A DNA stretch of 64,000 nt from a bacterium. GTDB taxonomy: Bacteria > Myxococcota_A > Bradymonadia > UBA7976 > UBA1532. A program made the position numbers and the translations under genes. A model generated the notes under the pieces. The model did no database searches. It had not been told where the DNA came from and was given only the letters and a program-made list of their open reading frames with translations. Numbering within the stretch: position 1 is the first letter of the stretch; every line of letters begins with the position of its first letter. Shown piece by piece: positions 43,289 through 56,991 of this stretch. The stretch spans positions 1 to 64,000 of the forward strand of contig JAUHXC010000040.1 in NCBI GenBank assembly GCA_030427205.1, written 5' to 3'.

Positions 43289-44728
43289 TCAGAACTGGAA
43301 GTAGATGAACTCCACCGACTCGCCCGGCGCGAACAGCGGCAGGCACGCGATCAGCACCGCGCACAGCGCTGCGCGCCAGATCCACGGGCCGCGGATCGGC
43401 GCGAGCAGGTCGTGGCGCAGGTACTGCCAGATCTGCGCCGCGACCAGCGGCAGCGCGCACCACATCAGGGTCGTCGCCATATCGCCGGTCGCCTTGCTCG
43501 TCGCGCCGGACCACATATGGGTCAGGAAGTGCGTGATCTGCGGCACGCTCTCGGCGCGGAAGAGGATCCAGCCGATGACGGTGAGCACGAAGAAGATCGC
43601 CCACGCGCCGAAGGCCATGCCCATACGCACGGGCAGCGGCGCCGGCGCCCGCTCGGCTTTGGCGATACGCCGCTTGCGGATCTCGAAGGGCCGGTAGACG
43701 CACAGGATGAGCCCGTGGAAGGCGCCCCAGAGCACGAAGTTCCACGCGGCGCCGTGCCACAAGCCGCCGAGCAGCATCGTCAGCGACAGGTTGCGATAGG
43801 TCTTGTATCGCCCGCCGCGGTTGCCGCCCAGCGAGATGTAGAGGTAGTCCCGCAGCCAGCTCGACAGGCTGATGTGCCAGCGGCGCCAGAACTCGCTGGG
43901 GGTACGCGAGAAGTAGGGCAGGGCGAAGTTGACCATCAGCTCGAAGCCCATCAGCTTGGCCAGCCCGCGGGCGATGTCGCTGTAGCCGCTGAAGTCGCCG
44001 TAGATCTGCACGGTGAAGGCCAGCGCGCCGATGACCAGGTCGAGGCCCTGGTAGCTCTCGTAGCCGTTGAAGACGGTGTTGGCGACGCCGGCGACGTTGT
44101 CGGCGATGACCACCTTCTTGAAGAGGCCCCAGATGATGAGCCACAGCCCGGCTTCGATCTGGCCGGCGCTGATGGTGCGCGGGCGGGCGACCTGCGGCAG
44201 GAAGTGCGAGGCCCGCTCGATGGGGCCGGCGACGAGCTGGGGGAAGAACGCGACGTAGACCGCGAAGTCGAGCAGGCTGGTGGTGGGCTCGAGCTTCCGC
44301 CGGTAGATGTCGATGGTGTAGCTGAGCGTCTGGAAGGTGTAGAAGCTGATGCCGACGGGCAGCACCAGCCCCAGGGTCAGCGGGTCGACCTGCCAGCCGA
44401 GGCTGCCGGCGGCGACCGCGAAGCTCTCGGCGAAGAAGTCGAAGTATTTGAAGAGCCCGAGGATGCCCAGGTTGGTGCACACCGACACCAGCATCCAGCG
44501 CTTGCGGGCGCCGTCGTCGTCGGTGGCGGCCATGCGGCGGCCGACGAAGTAGTCGACGGCGGTGCTGATCCACAAGAGCGAGAGGAAGCGCCAGTCCCAC
44601 CAGCCGTAGAACAGGTAGCTGCCCGCCAGCAGCCAGGCGTTCTGCCAGGTGCGGCTGCGCTGCAAGTGCAGGTAGAAGTTGTAGAAGACGACGATGAAGA
44701 TGGCGAACGCCAGGGAGTTGAACAGCAC
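43289..44728 (-). CDS. MBOAT O-acyltransferase, AlgI-type
   Basis: 479 residues from GTG 44728 (product begins MLFNSLAFAIFIVVFYNFYL). Many hydrophobic helices and the MBOAT/AlgI blocks VGISFYTFQTLSYTIDIYRR, FFPQLVAGPIER, QIYGDFSGYSDIARG, WRRWHISLSSWLRDYLYISL and GGLWHGAAWNFVLWG, whose His is the conserved catalytic residue. AlgI-like enzymes transfer acetyl groups to exported polysaccharides or lipids. Partner alginate genes are absent, but a secreted lipoprotein gene lies immediately upstream. Confidence 0.94.
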   Translation of the reverse strand: MLFNSLAFAIFIVVFYNFYLHLQRSRTWQNAWLLAGSYLFYGWWDWRFLSLLWISTAVDYFVGRRMAATDDDGARKRWMLVSVCTNLGILGLFKYFDFFAESFAVAAGSLGWQVDPLTLGLVLPVGISFYTFQTLSYTIDIYRRKLEPTTSLLDFAVYVAFFPQLVAGPIERASHFLPQVARPRTISAGQIEAGLWLIIWGLFKKVVIADNVAGVANTVFNGYESYQGLDLVIGALAFTVQIYGDFSGYSDIARGLAKLMGFELMVNFALPYFSRTPSEFWRRWHISLSSWLRDYLYISLGGNRGGRYKTYRNLSLTMLLGGLWHGAAWNFVLWGAFHGLILCVYRPFEIRKRRIAKAERAPAPLPVRMGMAFGAWAIFFVLTVIGWILFRAESVPQITHFLTHMWSGATSKATGDMATTLMWCALPLVAAQIWQYLRHDLLAPIRGPWIWRAALCAVLIACLPLFAPGESVEFIYFQF

Positions 44729-44775
44729 GTCGTCGGTCTCTCGTGGGGGGGCTCGGGTTCGCGGGCGGGCGCAGC

Positions 44776-45786
44776 CTACTCGAAGAGGCCCACCGCGCGG
44801 AAGGTGGCGAGCGGGTCGTCGGCGGTGATCTGCACCCGGGCCTCGACGTCGAAGCCGGCCGGCTCGCCGTCGTCGACGAGGCTGAAGCGGTTGACGAGCA
44901 CCGTGCCGACCTCGAAGTCGGTGCGGGTGATGCCCCGGTAGACCCGCACGTCGTTGTTCGCCGCGTCGAGCGGGGCCATGGCCGCGTCGGCGGCGAGGTC
45001 GTTGAACTTGATGACGATGAAGCCGCCTTCGGTTTCGAGGTGCACCTCGAGGTCGCTGGGGCTGCCGTCGTTCTTGGTGCCCACGATCGATATCGCGGCG
45101 CCGGTGTCGATCTGCAGGGGCTCGCCTTCGACGATGGCGGCCACCTGGACCTGGGCGTCGGCGCCATAGGCCACGAGGCCGTCTTCGTCGGCGAGGCAGG
45201 CGCTGAGTCGGGCGCAGTCCTCGGCGGCGACGGCGGCGTCGCACAGGGCCGCGCCGCGGGCGAGCGGGTCGGTCAGCTCGTCGGCGGCCGCGGCGGCGGC
45301 GTCGAGGCAGTTGGCGCAGTCTCCGGCGATGGCGAACGCGTCGGCGCATTCGGTCTCGAAGGCCGCGCAGAGGAGGTCGCAGTCGAACGCCGGGCCTTCG
45401 CCCTCGCCTTCGCCTTCACCCTCGCCTTCGCCCTCACCCTCACCCTCGCCTTCGCCCTCACCCTCGCCTTCGCCCTCACCCTCGCCTTCGCCCTCACCCT
45501 CGCCTTCGCCCTCTCCCTCGCCTTCGCCCTCGCCTTCGCCTTCTCCTTCGCCCTCGCCCTCTCCTTCGCCCTCGCCTTCACCCTCGCCTTCGCCCTCGCC
45601 CTCGCCCTCGCCTTCGCCTTCGCCTTCGCCTTCTCCTTCGCCCTCTCCTTCGCCCTCGCCCTCTCCTTCGCCGCCGTCGACCTCGACCGGGCCGGCGTCG
45701 TCCGCGCCGCCGCCACCGGTCGAATCGCAGCCCCAGCCGCCGTTGAGGGCCAACAGCACGATCAACATCAACTTCCACGGGTTCAT
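44776..45786 (-). CDS. Lipoprotein with long (Gly-Glu)n tract
   Basis: 336 residues, ATG 45786, GGGAGA upstream. Lipoprotein signal MNPWKLMLIVLLALNGGWG plus Cys. Residues about 39-130 are an almost uninterrupted Gly-Glu alternation. The mature C-terminal part has paired Cys (CDLLCAAFETEC, DCANCLDAAAAAADEL) and a beta-rich stretch (EVHLETEGGFIVIKFNDLAA). The highly acidic spacer probably holds a surface domain away from the membrane. It ends 48 bp before the start of the O-acyltransferase gene and is on the same strand. Confidence 0.85.
   Translation of the reverse strand: MNPWKLMLIVLLALNGGWGCDSTGGGGADDAGPVEVDGGEGEGEGEGEGEGEGEGEGEGEGEGEGEGEGEGEGEGEGEGEGEGEGEGEGEGEGEGEGEGEGEGEGEGEGEGEGEGEGEGEGEGEGEGEGEGPAFDCDLLCAAFETECADAFAIAGDCANCLDAAAAAADELTDPLARGAALCDAAVAAEDCARLSACLADEDGLVAYGADAQVQVAAIVEGEPLQIDTGAAISIVGTKNDGSPSDLEVHLETEGGFIVIKFNDLAADAAMAPLDAANNDVRVYRGITRTDFEVGTVLVNRFSLVDDGEPAGFDVEARVQITADDPLATFRAVGLFE
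45399..45672. repeat. Hexamer microsatellite encoding the Gly-Glu tract
   Basis: About 45 copies of a degenerate hexamer (plus strand CCCTCG/CCTTCG, coding strand GGCGAG/GGCGAA) run through the lipoprotein gene. Synonymous variation between GAG and GAA and between GGC and GGG is irregular, so it has expanded more than once. Length change in whole units preserves frame; odd slippage would truncate the protein. Confidence 0.9.
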
Positions 45787-46141
45787 GACATCTCCCCAGT
45801 CGTGAGCGGGCGTGGATTATCACGATCGAGGCGGTCGAGACGACCGGTTCTCCGGCTCGTCGCGAGGGTGTCACACGGCGGCCCGAGGCCCGGCCGGACG
45901 GGCCGCCGGACGGGGCCCGGCGCAGAAAGCCTCTGGTCTGCGCTGTCGCCAACGGACATTCTGCCCCGGTCGTGCCCTAGTCATCTCGGGCCGACGCGTG
46001 CCCGACCGGCGGAGACAGAAATCCGCCAAAAACTTCGTGCCCCTGTCGATCGCGCGTCGCGTCGCGCGTCGTGGGGGTGAGCGGCGCCGATGGACGGCGC
46101 CCCGACCCCGGCCGAGCGGCCGGTATCTGGAGGAGAGATCG
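45787..46141. other. 355-bp divergent intergenic region, nothing specific seen
   Basis: The gap separates the (GE)n lipoprotein gene from the VOC-protein gene, which point away from each other, so it must contain promoters for both. I found no convincing -35/-10 pair, dyad, repeat or small gene. Confidence 0.5.
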
Positions 46142-46900
46142 ATGAGCCACCTTCCCGGCAAGGCTGTCTGGTTCGAACTGGCCACCCCCGACAAGGCGGA
46201 CGCGCAGGCGTTCTACGGCGAGGTGCTCGGCTGGAAGACCGACACCGTGCCCATGCCCGGCGGCGACTACACCATGTTCAAGCCCGGCGCCGACCGGAAG
46301 CACAACTCGGGCCTCGTCGAGCCCCGGGGTCCGGTCGCCCACTGGGGGGCCTACATCTCGGTGGATGACGTCGACGCGACGGTCAAGACCGCCGAGGAGA
46401 CGGGCGGCAAGGTCGTCATGGCCCCGATGTCGGTGCCGACCGTGGGGCGCATGGCGGCGGTGCTCGACCCCGAGGGCGGGGCGCTGATGCCCTTCAAGGG
46501 CGAGGACGCCGATCGGACGGACGAGGACGACGGGCTCGGCGACTTCTGCTGGGTCGAGCTGATGGCCGATGATCCCGCAGCGTGCGCGCAGTGGTACGCC
46601 AAGGCCTACGGCTACGACACGGTCGAGACCATGCAGATGTCGAACGGGCCCTACACCGTGCTCTCGCGGGACGGCAAGGGGCGGCTGGGCGTCATGGGCA
46701 AGCCGGCGCCGATGCCGACCTACTGGCTGCCCTACGTGCTCGTCGACGACGTCGACGGCGTCGCCGCGCGGGCCGAGAAGCACGGGGGCAAGGTGGTGCT
46801 GCCGCCGTTCGACGCCGACGGCGTGGGCCGCATCACGATGATCAGCGACCGCCAGGGGGCGCACCTGGGCATCATCAAGTTCTTCCCCCAGGCCGAGTGA
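46142..46900 (+). CDS. VOC-family protein with two glyoxalase-like domains
   Basis: 252 residues, ATG 46142 after GGAGGAGAG. Two tandem vicinal-oxygen-chelate modules: KAVWFELATPDKADAQAFYG with VDDVDATVKTAEETGGKVVM, and CWVELMADDPAACAQWYAKA with VDDVDGVAARAEKHGGKVVL. This matches the two-module family often annotated as putative glyoxalase or hydroxylase (ScbK-like). Metal ligands are only partly preserved, so enzymatic activity is uncertain. Confidence 0.92.
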   Translation: MSHLPGKAVWFELATPDKADAQAFYGEVLGWKTDTVPMPGGDYTMFKPGADRKHNSGLVEPRGPVAHWGAYISVDDVDATVKTAEETGGKVVMAPMSVPTVGRMAAVLDPEGGALMPFKGEDADRTDEDDGLGDFCWVELMADDPAACAQWYAKAYGYDTVETMQMSNGPYTVLSRDGKGRLGVMGKPAPMPTYWLPYVLVDDVDGVAARAEKHGGKVVLPPFDADGVGRITMISDRQGAHLGIIKFFPQAE

Positions 46901-46924
46901 TCCACGCGCTCGATCGGCTCGCGG

Positions 46925-48085
46925 TCAGTCGCAGTTCGCGAAGCGGATGCGTGACCCGGCCGTATCGAGCGACATGCCCATCGCTTCGATGACCCGCACC
47001 CCCAACAGGCCGTCGACGCTCGGCCCGAGGCACGGGTCGCCGGCCCGGCACACCGCGCTGGGCACGCCTTCGAGCGTGCCGCCCGCCACCGTCAGCGCGT
47101 CGACGTCGGCCCGCAGGAAGTACGCCGGGCCGTTGGCCGTCTGCGCCTCGAGGGTATCGCCCGGGTCGAGCTCCACCGCCGCGCGGCGCGCGATCCCGTG
47201 GCTCAACATCAGCCCGGTGGCGCCGGTGTCGTAGAGCAGTTGGGCCGCGACCCCGTTGATGTGCACCGGCACGACGAAGTGATTGCCCCGCCGCTCGACC
47301 GGCATGCTGCAGGCGTCCGCTTCGAAGCGTCGCCGATCGGCCTCGGCTTCGGCGGCGGCTTCTTCGGCTGCGCGGGCCTGGGCGGCCTCGGTGATGGCTT
47401 CGGCGCGGGCGGCGAGGGCTTCGGCGTGGGCCCGCTCGGCGCGGGCGCGGGCCAGCTCGGCGGCGCGCCGCTCTCGGGCGAGCGCGTCGTCCTCGGCTTG
47501 GCGCTCCGCCTCTTCGGCGGCGAGTCGGTCGCGGATCGAGGCGATGGTCGAGGCGAGGGCCGGGTCGTCGGCGCCAAGGGCCTCGGCCTGCTCGAGGCGG
47601 GCGAGGGCGTCGGCGTCGCGGCCGCGCTCGTACTCGTAGTAGCCCAGCCGGGCGTTGACGTCGGGGTCGTCGGGCGCGAGGCGCAGGGCGGTGAGCAGCG
47701 GCGTCTCGGCGGCGGCGAGCTTGCCCTCTTCGATGAGCACCTCGGCCACCCGCAGCCACTTGTGCGGGTCTTCGGGGTCGCGCTGCGCCTCCAGGCGCGC
47801 CTGGGCGTAGCGCTTCGTCGAGCCGGCGGTCGCTTCGTCGGGCGGCGCGTCGCTCAGCCCGAACCAGGCGCCCGCGCCCACGCCGCCGATCAGCAGGGCG
47901 GCGGCGACGATCAGGCCGAGGCGACCCCGACGTCGCTGGGTGCGCGCGTCGTCGACGCACGCCGGACAGGTCAGCCGCGCGGCGGCGGTGTCGACGCAGC
48001 GGTTGCAGATGGGCCGGCGGCAGACATCGCACGCCAGCGGGGCCTCCCGCCGGGGGTGCAGATAGCAGGTCGGCGCTGCTGACAT
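46925..48085 (-). CDS. Zinc-ribbon/TPR membrane protein with retropepsin-like protease domain
   Basis: 386 residues from ATG 48085 with GAGGAGGG upstream. The N-terminus has a B-box-like zinc finger (CYLHPRREAPLACDVCRRPI, CNRCVDTAAARLTCPACVDD). A transmembrane helix follows (LGLIVAAALLIGGVGAGAWF), then TPR-like helices (KWLRVAEVLIEEGKLAAAET, ARLGYYEYERGRDADALARL), an Ala/Arg/Glu coiled coil, and a C-terminal clan AA aspartic protease domain with LLYDTGATGLMLS and VDGLLGVRVI. The protease half is predicted outside the membrane if the zinc finger is cytosolic. It converges on the VOC gene. Confidence 0.85.
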   Translation of the reverse strand: MSAAPTCYLHPRREAPLACDVCRRPICNRCVDTAAARLTCPACVDDARTQRRRGRLGLIVAAALLIGGVGAGAWFGLSDAPPDEATAGSTKRYAQARLEAQRDPEDPHKWLRVAEVLIEEGKLAAAETPLLTALRLAPDDPDVNARLGYYEYERGRDADALARLEQAEALGADDPALASTIASIRDRLAAEEAERQAEDDALARERRAAELARARAERAHAEALAARAEAITEAAQARAAEEAAAEAEADRRRFEADACSMPVERRGNHFVVPVHINGVAAQLLYDTGATGLMLSHGIARRAAVELDPGDTLEAQTANGPAYFLRADVDALTVAGGTLEGVPSAVCRAGDPCLGPSVDGLLGVRVIEAMGMSLDTAGSRIRFANCD

Positions 48086-48198
48086 CGTGTAGGCCCTCCT
48101 CTGACACCGCATCATACGTCAACCGCCGCCGTCCGACAGCCTCTTGCCACCACGCGCCCGGTGGGACACCTTGGAGATCTCCTGGGGAGGGGACCGAT

Positions 48199-49023
48199 AT
48201 GAAGGTGCATCACCTCAACTGCGCGACGTTCTGCCCGCGCGCGTGCCAACGCTTCTTCTCGCGCAGCCACTTCGTCGCCCACTGCCTGCTCGTCGAGAGC
48301 GACGACGGCTTGATCCTGGTCGACACCGGCTACGGGGCCGCCGAGTGCGAGCAGAAAGGCGCGCGGGTCGGCCGGATCTACGCCTGGATGATGCGCCCGG
48401 CGTTCGACCCGGCCGAGACGGCGCGGGCGCAGGTCGAGGCCTTGGGCTTCTCGGCGGACGATGTGCGGCACATCGTCGTGACCCATATGGACGCCGATCA
48501 CGCCGGCGGGCTGCCCGATTTTCCGCAGGCGCAGGTGCACATCTTCGCCGAGGAGCACGACGCGATCACGAAGCGGGCGTCGTTCGCCGAGAAGGGGCGC
48601 TACGCGCCGGATCAGTGGGCCCACGGGCCGAACTGGCAGATCCACACGGTGGCCCGCGGCGAGAGCTGGCACGGCTTCGAGCGGGCGCGCCCGCTGCCGT
48701 CGGTGGCGCCGGAGCTCTTGATCGTGCCGGTGCGCGGCCATACCCGGGGGCACAGCATCGTCGCGGTCGACGACGGCGAGGGCTGGCTGGTGCACTGCGG
48801 GGATGCGTACTTCGATCGCCGCTCGCTCACCGATCCCGACGCGGTGCCCAAGGGCATTCGCCGGCTGGAGCGGGCGCTGGCGCTCGACGACGAGATGCGG
48901 GCGGCGAACCTCGAGCGGCTGCGGGCCCTCGACGCGGCGGGCGGAGAGGGCATGCGCTTGTTCTGCGCCCACGATCCGGTGGACTTTCCGGGGGTGAGCG
49001 GCCCGGGGGTGAGCGCGCCCTGA
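48199..49023 (+). CDS. Metallo-beta-lactamase-fold hydrolase
   Basis: 274 residues from ATG 48199 with GGGGAGGGG upstream. HxHxDH-type metal site as VVTHMDADHAGG, with the second His in VRGHTRGHSIV, the bridging Asp in VHCGDAYFD and a further His in FCAHDPVD. The spacing and the THMDxDH form are closest to lactonase/quorum-quenching and other small MBL hydrolases. Substrate not identifiable. Confidence 0.9.
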   Translation: MKVHHLNCATFCPRACQRFFSRSHFVAHCLLVESDDGLILVDTGYGAAECEQKGARVGRIYAWMMRPAFDPAETARAQVEALGFSADDVRHIVVTHMDADHAGGLPDFPQAQVHIFAEEHDAITKRASFAEKGRYAPDQWAHGPNWQIHTVARGESWHGFERARPLPSVAPELLIVPVRGHTRGHSIVAVDDGEGWLVHCGDAYFDRRSLTDPDAVPKGIRRLERALALDDEMRAANLERLRALDAAGGEGMRLFCAHDPVDFPGVSGPGVSAP

Positions 49024-49030
49024 GCCGGGC

Positions 49031-54784
<5,754 letters not shown>

Positions 54785-54822
54785 CGTCGGCTGTCATTTT
54801 TGCGTATGCGTAGAATCGCGCA

Positions 54823-54850
54823 TGGCCAATAAGTCTAACAAAGATAATAT
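54823..54850 (+). promoter_or_regulatory. Candidate promoter for the beta-propeller gene
   Basis: TGGCCA at 54823-54828 (4/6 to TTGACA) and TAATAT at 54845-54850 (4/6 to TATAAT) are 16 bases apart in the only clearly AT-rich stretch between the divergent giant-kinase and beta-propeller genes. A start site near 54857 would give a leader of about 50 nt before ATG 54910, which has a GAGG ribosome site. Confidence 0.35.
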
Positions 54851-54909
54851 AGATATCGCGCTGTCGATGCTCGCTCGACGCGCGCACATCTACCCAGTGA
54901 GGCATATCC

Positions 54910-55968
54910 ATGAACCCCATCCTGCGCATGCTCTCCGCGTCCCTCGTGGCCGGCGCCCTGCTCGCCGTCGCCGCGCCGTCGGCCGAGGCCCGGCTGCTCG
55001 ACGACTACGTGGTCGACGGCGACACCGGCATCCCGTTCCTGCCGTTCCGCGTGCCCGAAGGCGTCGCGTTCGACCCGCTCGGCGGCGACTTCTACGCCAC
55101 GGCGATCTTCGGCGGCCGCATCACCCGCATCGACGGGCACACCGGCGTCGAAGAGACCGCCTATCAGGAGCAGAACCCGCTGCTGTCGTTCGCCGGCGCC
55201 GCGGTGGCGCCCTTCCGCCGGGTGCTGTGGATGTGCGCGGTCGACGTGGCCACCGATCCCATGGCGCCGGCGGGCCAGGTCTACGCCCTCGACATCTCCC
55301 AATCGCCGGCCACGGTCATCCGCGCCTTCCCGCTGCCGGTGCCCTACTTCTGCAACGACGTGACCCTCGACTGGGCCGGCAACGCCTACGTCACCAACTC
55401 CATCGGCCCCGCCGTGATGCGGGTGCCCGCCGCCGCGCTGGACGATCCGACCCTCGGCGCCGAGCCGTTCGCTTTCAGCCTCGACTTCCTGCCCGACTTC
55501 TCGATCCCCGGCGCGCTGGGTCAGAACGGCATCGCCCTGAGCCCCGACGGCCGGAAGCTGCTGCTCGCCCGGTCGATTCCGCCGGCGCTCTTCGCCATCG
55601 ACCTCGCCGATCCGACCGACATCCAGCAGGTGCAGTTCGTCGGCGGCGACGCCTTCGGCCAGAACCCCGACCCGGCGGGTGATCCGATCGCCTTCCTCGC
55701 CCCCGACGGCCTCGTCTTCCAGGGCCGCCGGCTGTACGTGAGCTATCACCAGGGCGTGCAGGAGCTGACCTTCACCGACCGCAGCTATACCCAGGCCTCG
55801 GTGCGCAGCACGACCGCGGTGCCGCCCGGCGTCTCGACGATCACCCGGGCCTACGGCCGGCTCTATGTCATCGACAGCGACGTGGTGCAGGTCACCCGGC
55901 CCGAGCTGGGCATCCCGCCGACCCTGCCCAACGGCATCCACCGCGTGCGCCGCTGCGACTTCCAGTAG
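54910..55968 (+). CDS. Secreted beta-propeller (SMP-30/gluconolactonase-like) protein
   Basis: 352 residues from ATG 54910. Signal peptide MNPILRMLSASLVAGALLAV then APSAEA. The mature part has repeated blade-like patterns (RVPEGVAFDPLGGDFYATAI, FCNDVTLDWAGNAYVTNSIG, NGIALSPDGRKLLLARSI, YVSYHQGVQELTFTDRSYTQ) like the six-bladed SMP-30/NHL propellers. NDV/NGI blade positions could provide metal ligands, but enzymatic activity is not certain. Probably periplasmic or secreted. Confidence 0.82.
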   Translation: MNPILRMLSASLVAGALLAVAAPSAEARLLDDYVVDGDTGIPFLPFRVPEGVAFDPLGGDFYATAIFGGRITRIDGHTGVEETAYQEQNPLLSFAGAAVAPFRRVLWMCAVDVATDPMAPAGQVYALDISQSPATVIRAFPLPVPYFCNDVTLDWAGNAYVTNSIGPAVMRVPAAALDDPTLGAEPFAFSLDFLPDFSIPGALGQNGIALSPDGRKLLLARSIPPALFAIDLADPTDIQQVQFVGGDAFGQNPDPAGDPIAFLAPDGLVFQGRRLYVSYHQGVQELTFTDRSYTQASVRSTTAVPPGVSTITRAYGRLYVIDSDVVQVTRPELGIPPTLPNGIHRVRRCDFQ

Positions 55969-55987
55969 CCGGCGCGTGCCGGCGGCG

Positions 55988-56359
55988 TCAGCCGAACGCC
56001 AGCCCCAAGAGCGCCTGCTGAATCGACAGGATATCGGCCGTCGGCGGCAGCGGATCGGGCCCGTGCAGCGCCCGGTCGATGAGGCGCAGGGCCGTGCGCG
56101 CCAGATCGGACTGCTCGCCCTGCCACGCCTCGCGACCCAGCGCGAGGCCCAGCACCAGCAGCTTCTGCCCGTCGTGCTCCACGAGACCGGCGACGGTCTC
56201 CAGCGGCAACGAGCGGGCGATGTCGAGGCCGAGGCCCGCTGCGCGGGCGATCTCCGACGGATCCAGGTCTTCACCGGGGCGGTCGCCGGCCACCAGCCGG
56301 GCGAGCCCGGCGGTCGCCATCTCGATCTGTCGGATCAGGAAGTCCCGTTGGACGAACAT
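55988..56359 (-). CDS. Small helical protein (DUF6483-like), third gene of the ATPase operon
   Basis: 123 residues from ATG 56359, which lies 13 bp after the TOPRIM-like gene's stop; the longer frame is not supported. It is all helical: FLIRQIEMATAGLARLVAGD, ARAAGLGLDIARSLPLETVA and QALLGLAFG. A start of the form 'two hydrophobic residues, RQIE, then a helix' and its size recall DUF6483 proteins, which are uncharacterised. Its position suggests a regulator, immunity or structural component of the operon. I cannot assign a function. Confidence 0.65.
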   Translation of the reverse strand: MFVQRDFLIRQIEMATAGLARLVAGDRPGEDLDPSEIARAAGLGLDIARSLPLETVAGLVEHDGQKLLVLGLALGREAWQGEQSDLARTALRLIDRALHGPDPLPPTADILSIQQALLGLAFG

Positions 56360-56372
56360 CGGGCGGCAGGGC

Positions 56373-56981
56373 TCAGGGCAGGAACCACGAGCGCAGGACG
56401 AGCACCATGCGGCGGAAGGTCTCCGCCTCGCAGACGTCCATGCGGATCGGGGCTTCGTCGGCGATGATCCGGTAGTTGGCCGCCGAGGGGCGGGCGCCGT
56501 GGTTGAGGAAGAGCTGCTCGATGACCCCGCGCGGATCGTCCGGCGCGTCGGCCTTGACGTCCCACAGGTCGGCCTCGGCCAGCCACGCCCGCACGTCGAC
56601 GCCCTTGAGGCCACGCACCCGGCTGAAGACCCGATGGGCCGCCAGCACCCAGCTCTCGAGCGACGGGGTCACCACCAGCGCCCGCGCCTGCTCGCCCCAC
56701 TGCTCGGCCAGCCTGGTATTCAGCTCGGCCTCGATCTCCGCCGCCGGGCGGTCGTCGCCGCAGCGATCGTGATCGAAGATGATCAGGCAGTGGTTGAACC
56801 GCTGGCGGCAGCGCATCGCCAGCGCCGGGCCCTTCTCGCGCAGCAGCCGATCACGGCCGAGCGGCGTGGCGAAGACCTCGCTGGTCACCTCGCGCATGCC
56901 CAGGTGCACATGGCGCTCGAGCAGCGACTCGATGACCGCCTTCCAATGCCCGCCGGGGCAGATGACACACAGATCGTCCAT
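56373..56981 (-). CDS. TOPRIM-like/MAD4-like protein
   Basis: 202 residues from ATG 56981, 10 bp after the ATPase stop. LCVICPGGHWKAVIESLL opens the protein; CLIIFDHDRCGDDRPAAEIE carries an Asp-His-Asp of TOPRIM type near residue 72; TPSLESWVLAAHRVF is the expected third acidic block. TOPRIM domains cut or bind nucleic acids with metal. In OLD/Gabija-like systems the same domain is fused to the ATPase; here it is separate, as in the methylation-associated defence (MADS) ATPase/MAD4 pair that I recall. First-strand Glu is not conserved, so nuclease activity is uncertain. Confidence 0.72.
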   Translation of the reverse strand: MDDLCVICPGGHWKAVIESLLERHVHLGMREVTSEVFATPLGRDRLLREKGPALAMRCRQRFNHCLIIFDHDRCGDDRPAAEIEAELNTRLAEQWGEQARALVVTPSLESWVLAAHRVFSRVRGLKGVDVRAWLAEADLWDVKADAPDDPRGVIEQLFLNHGARPSAANYRIIADEAPIRMDVCEAETFRRMVLVLRSWFLP

Positions 56982-56991
56982 CGGACTGCCC

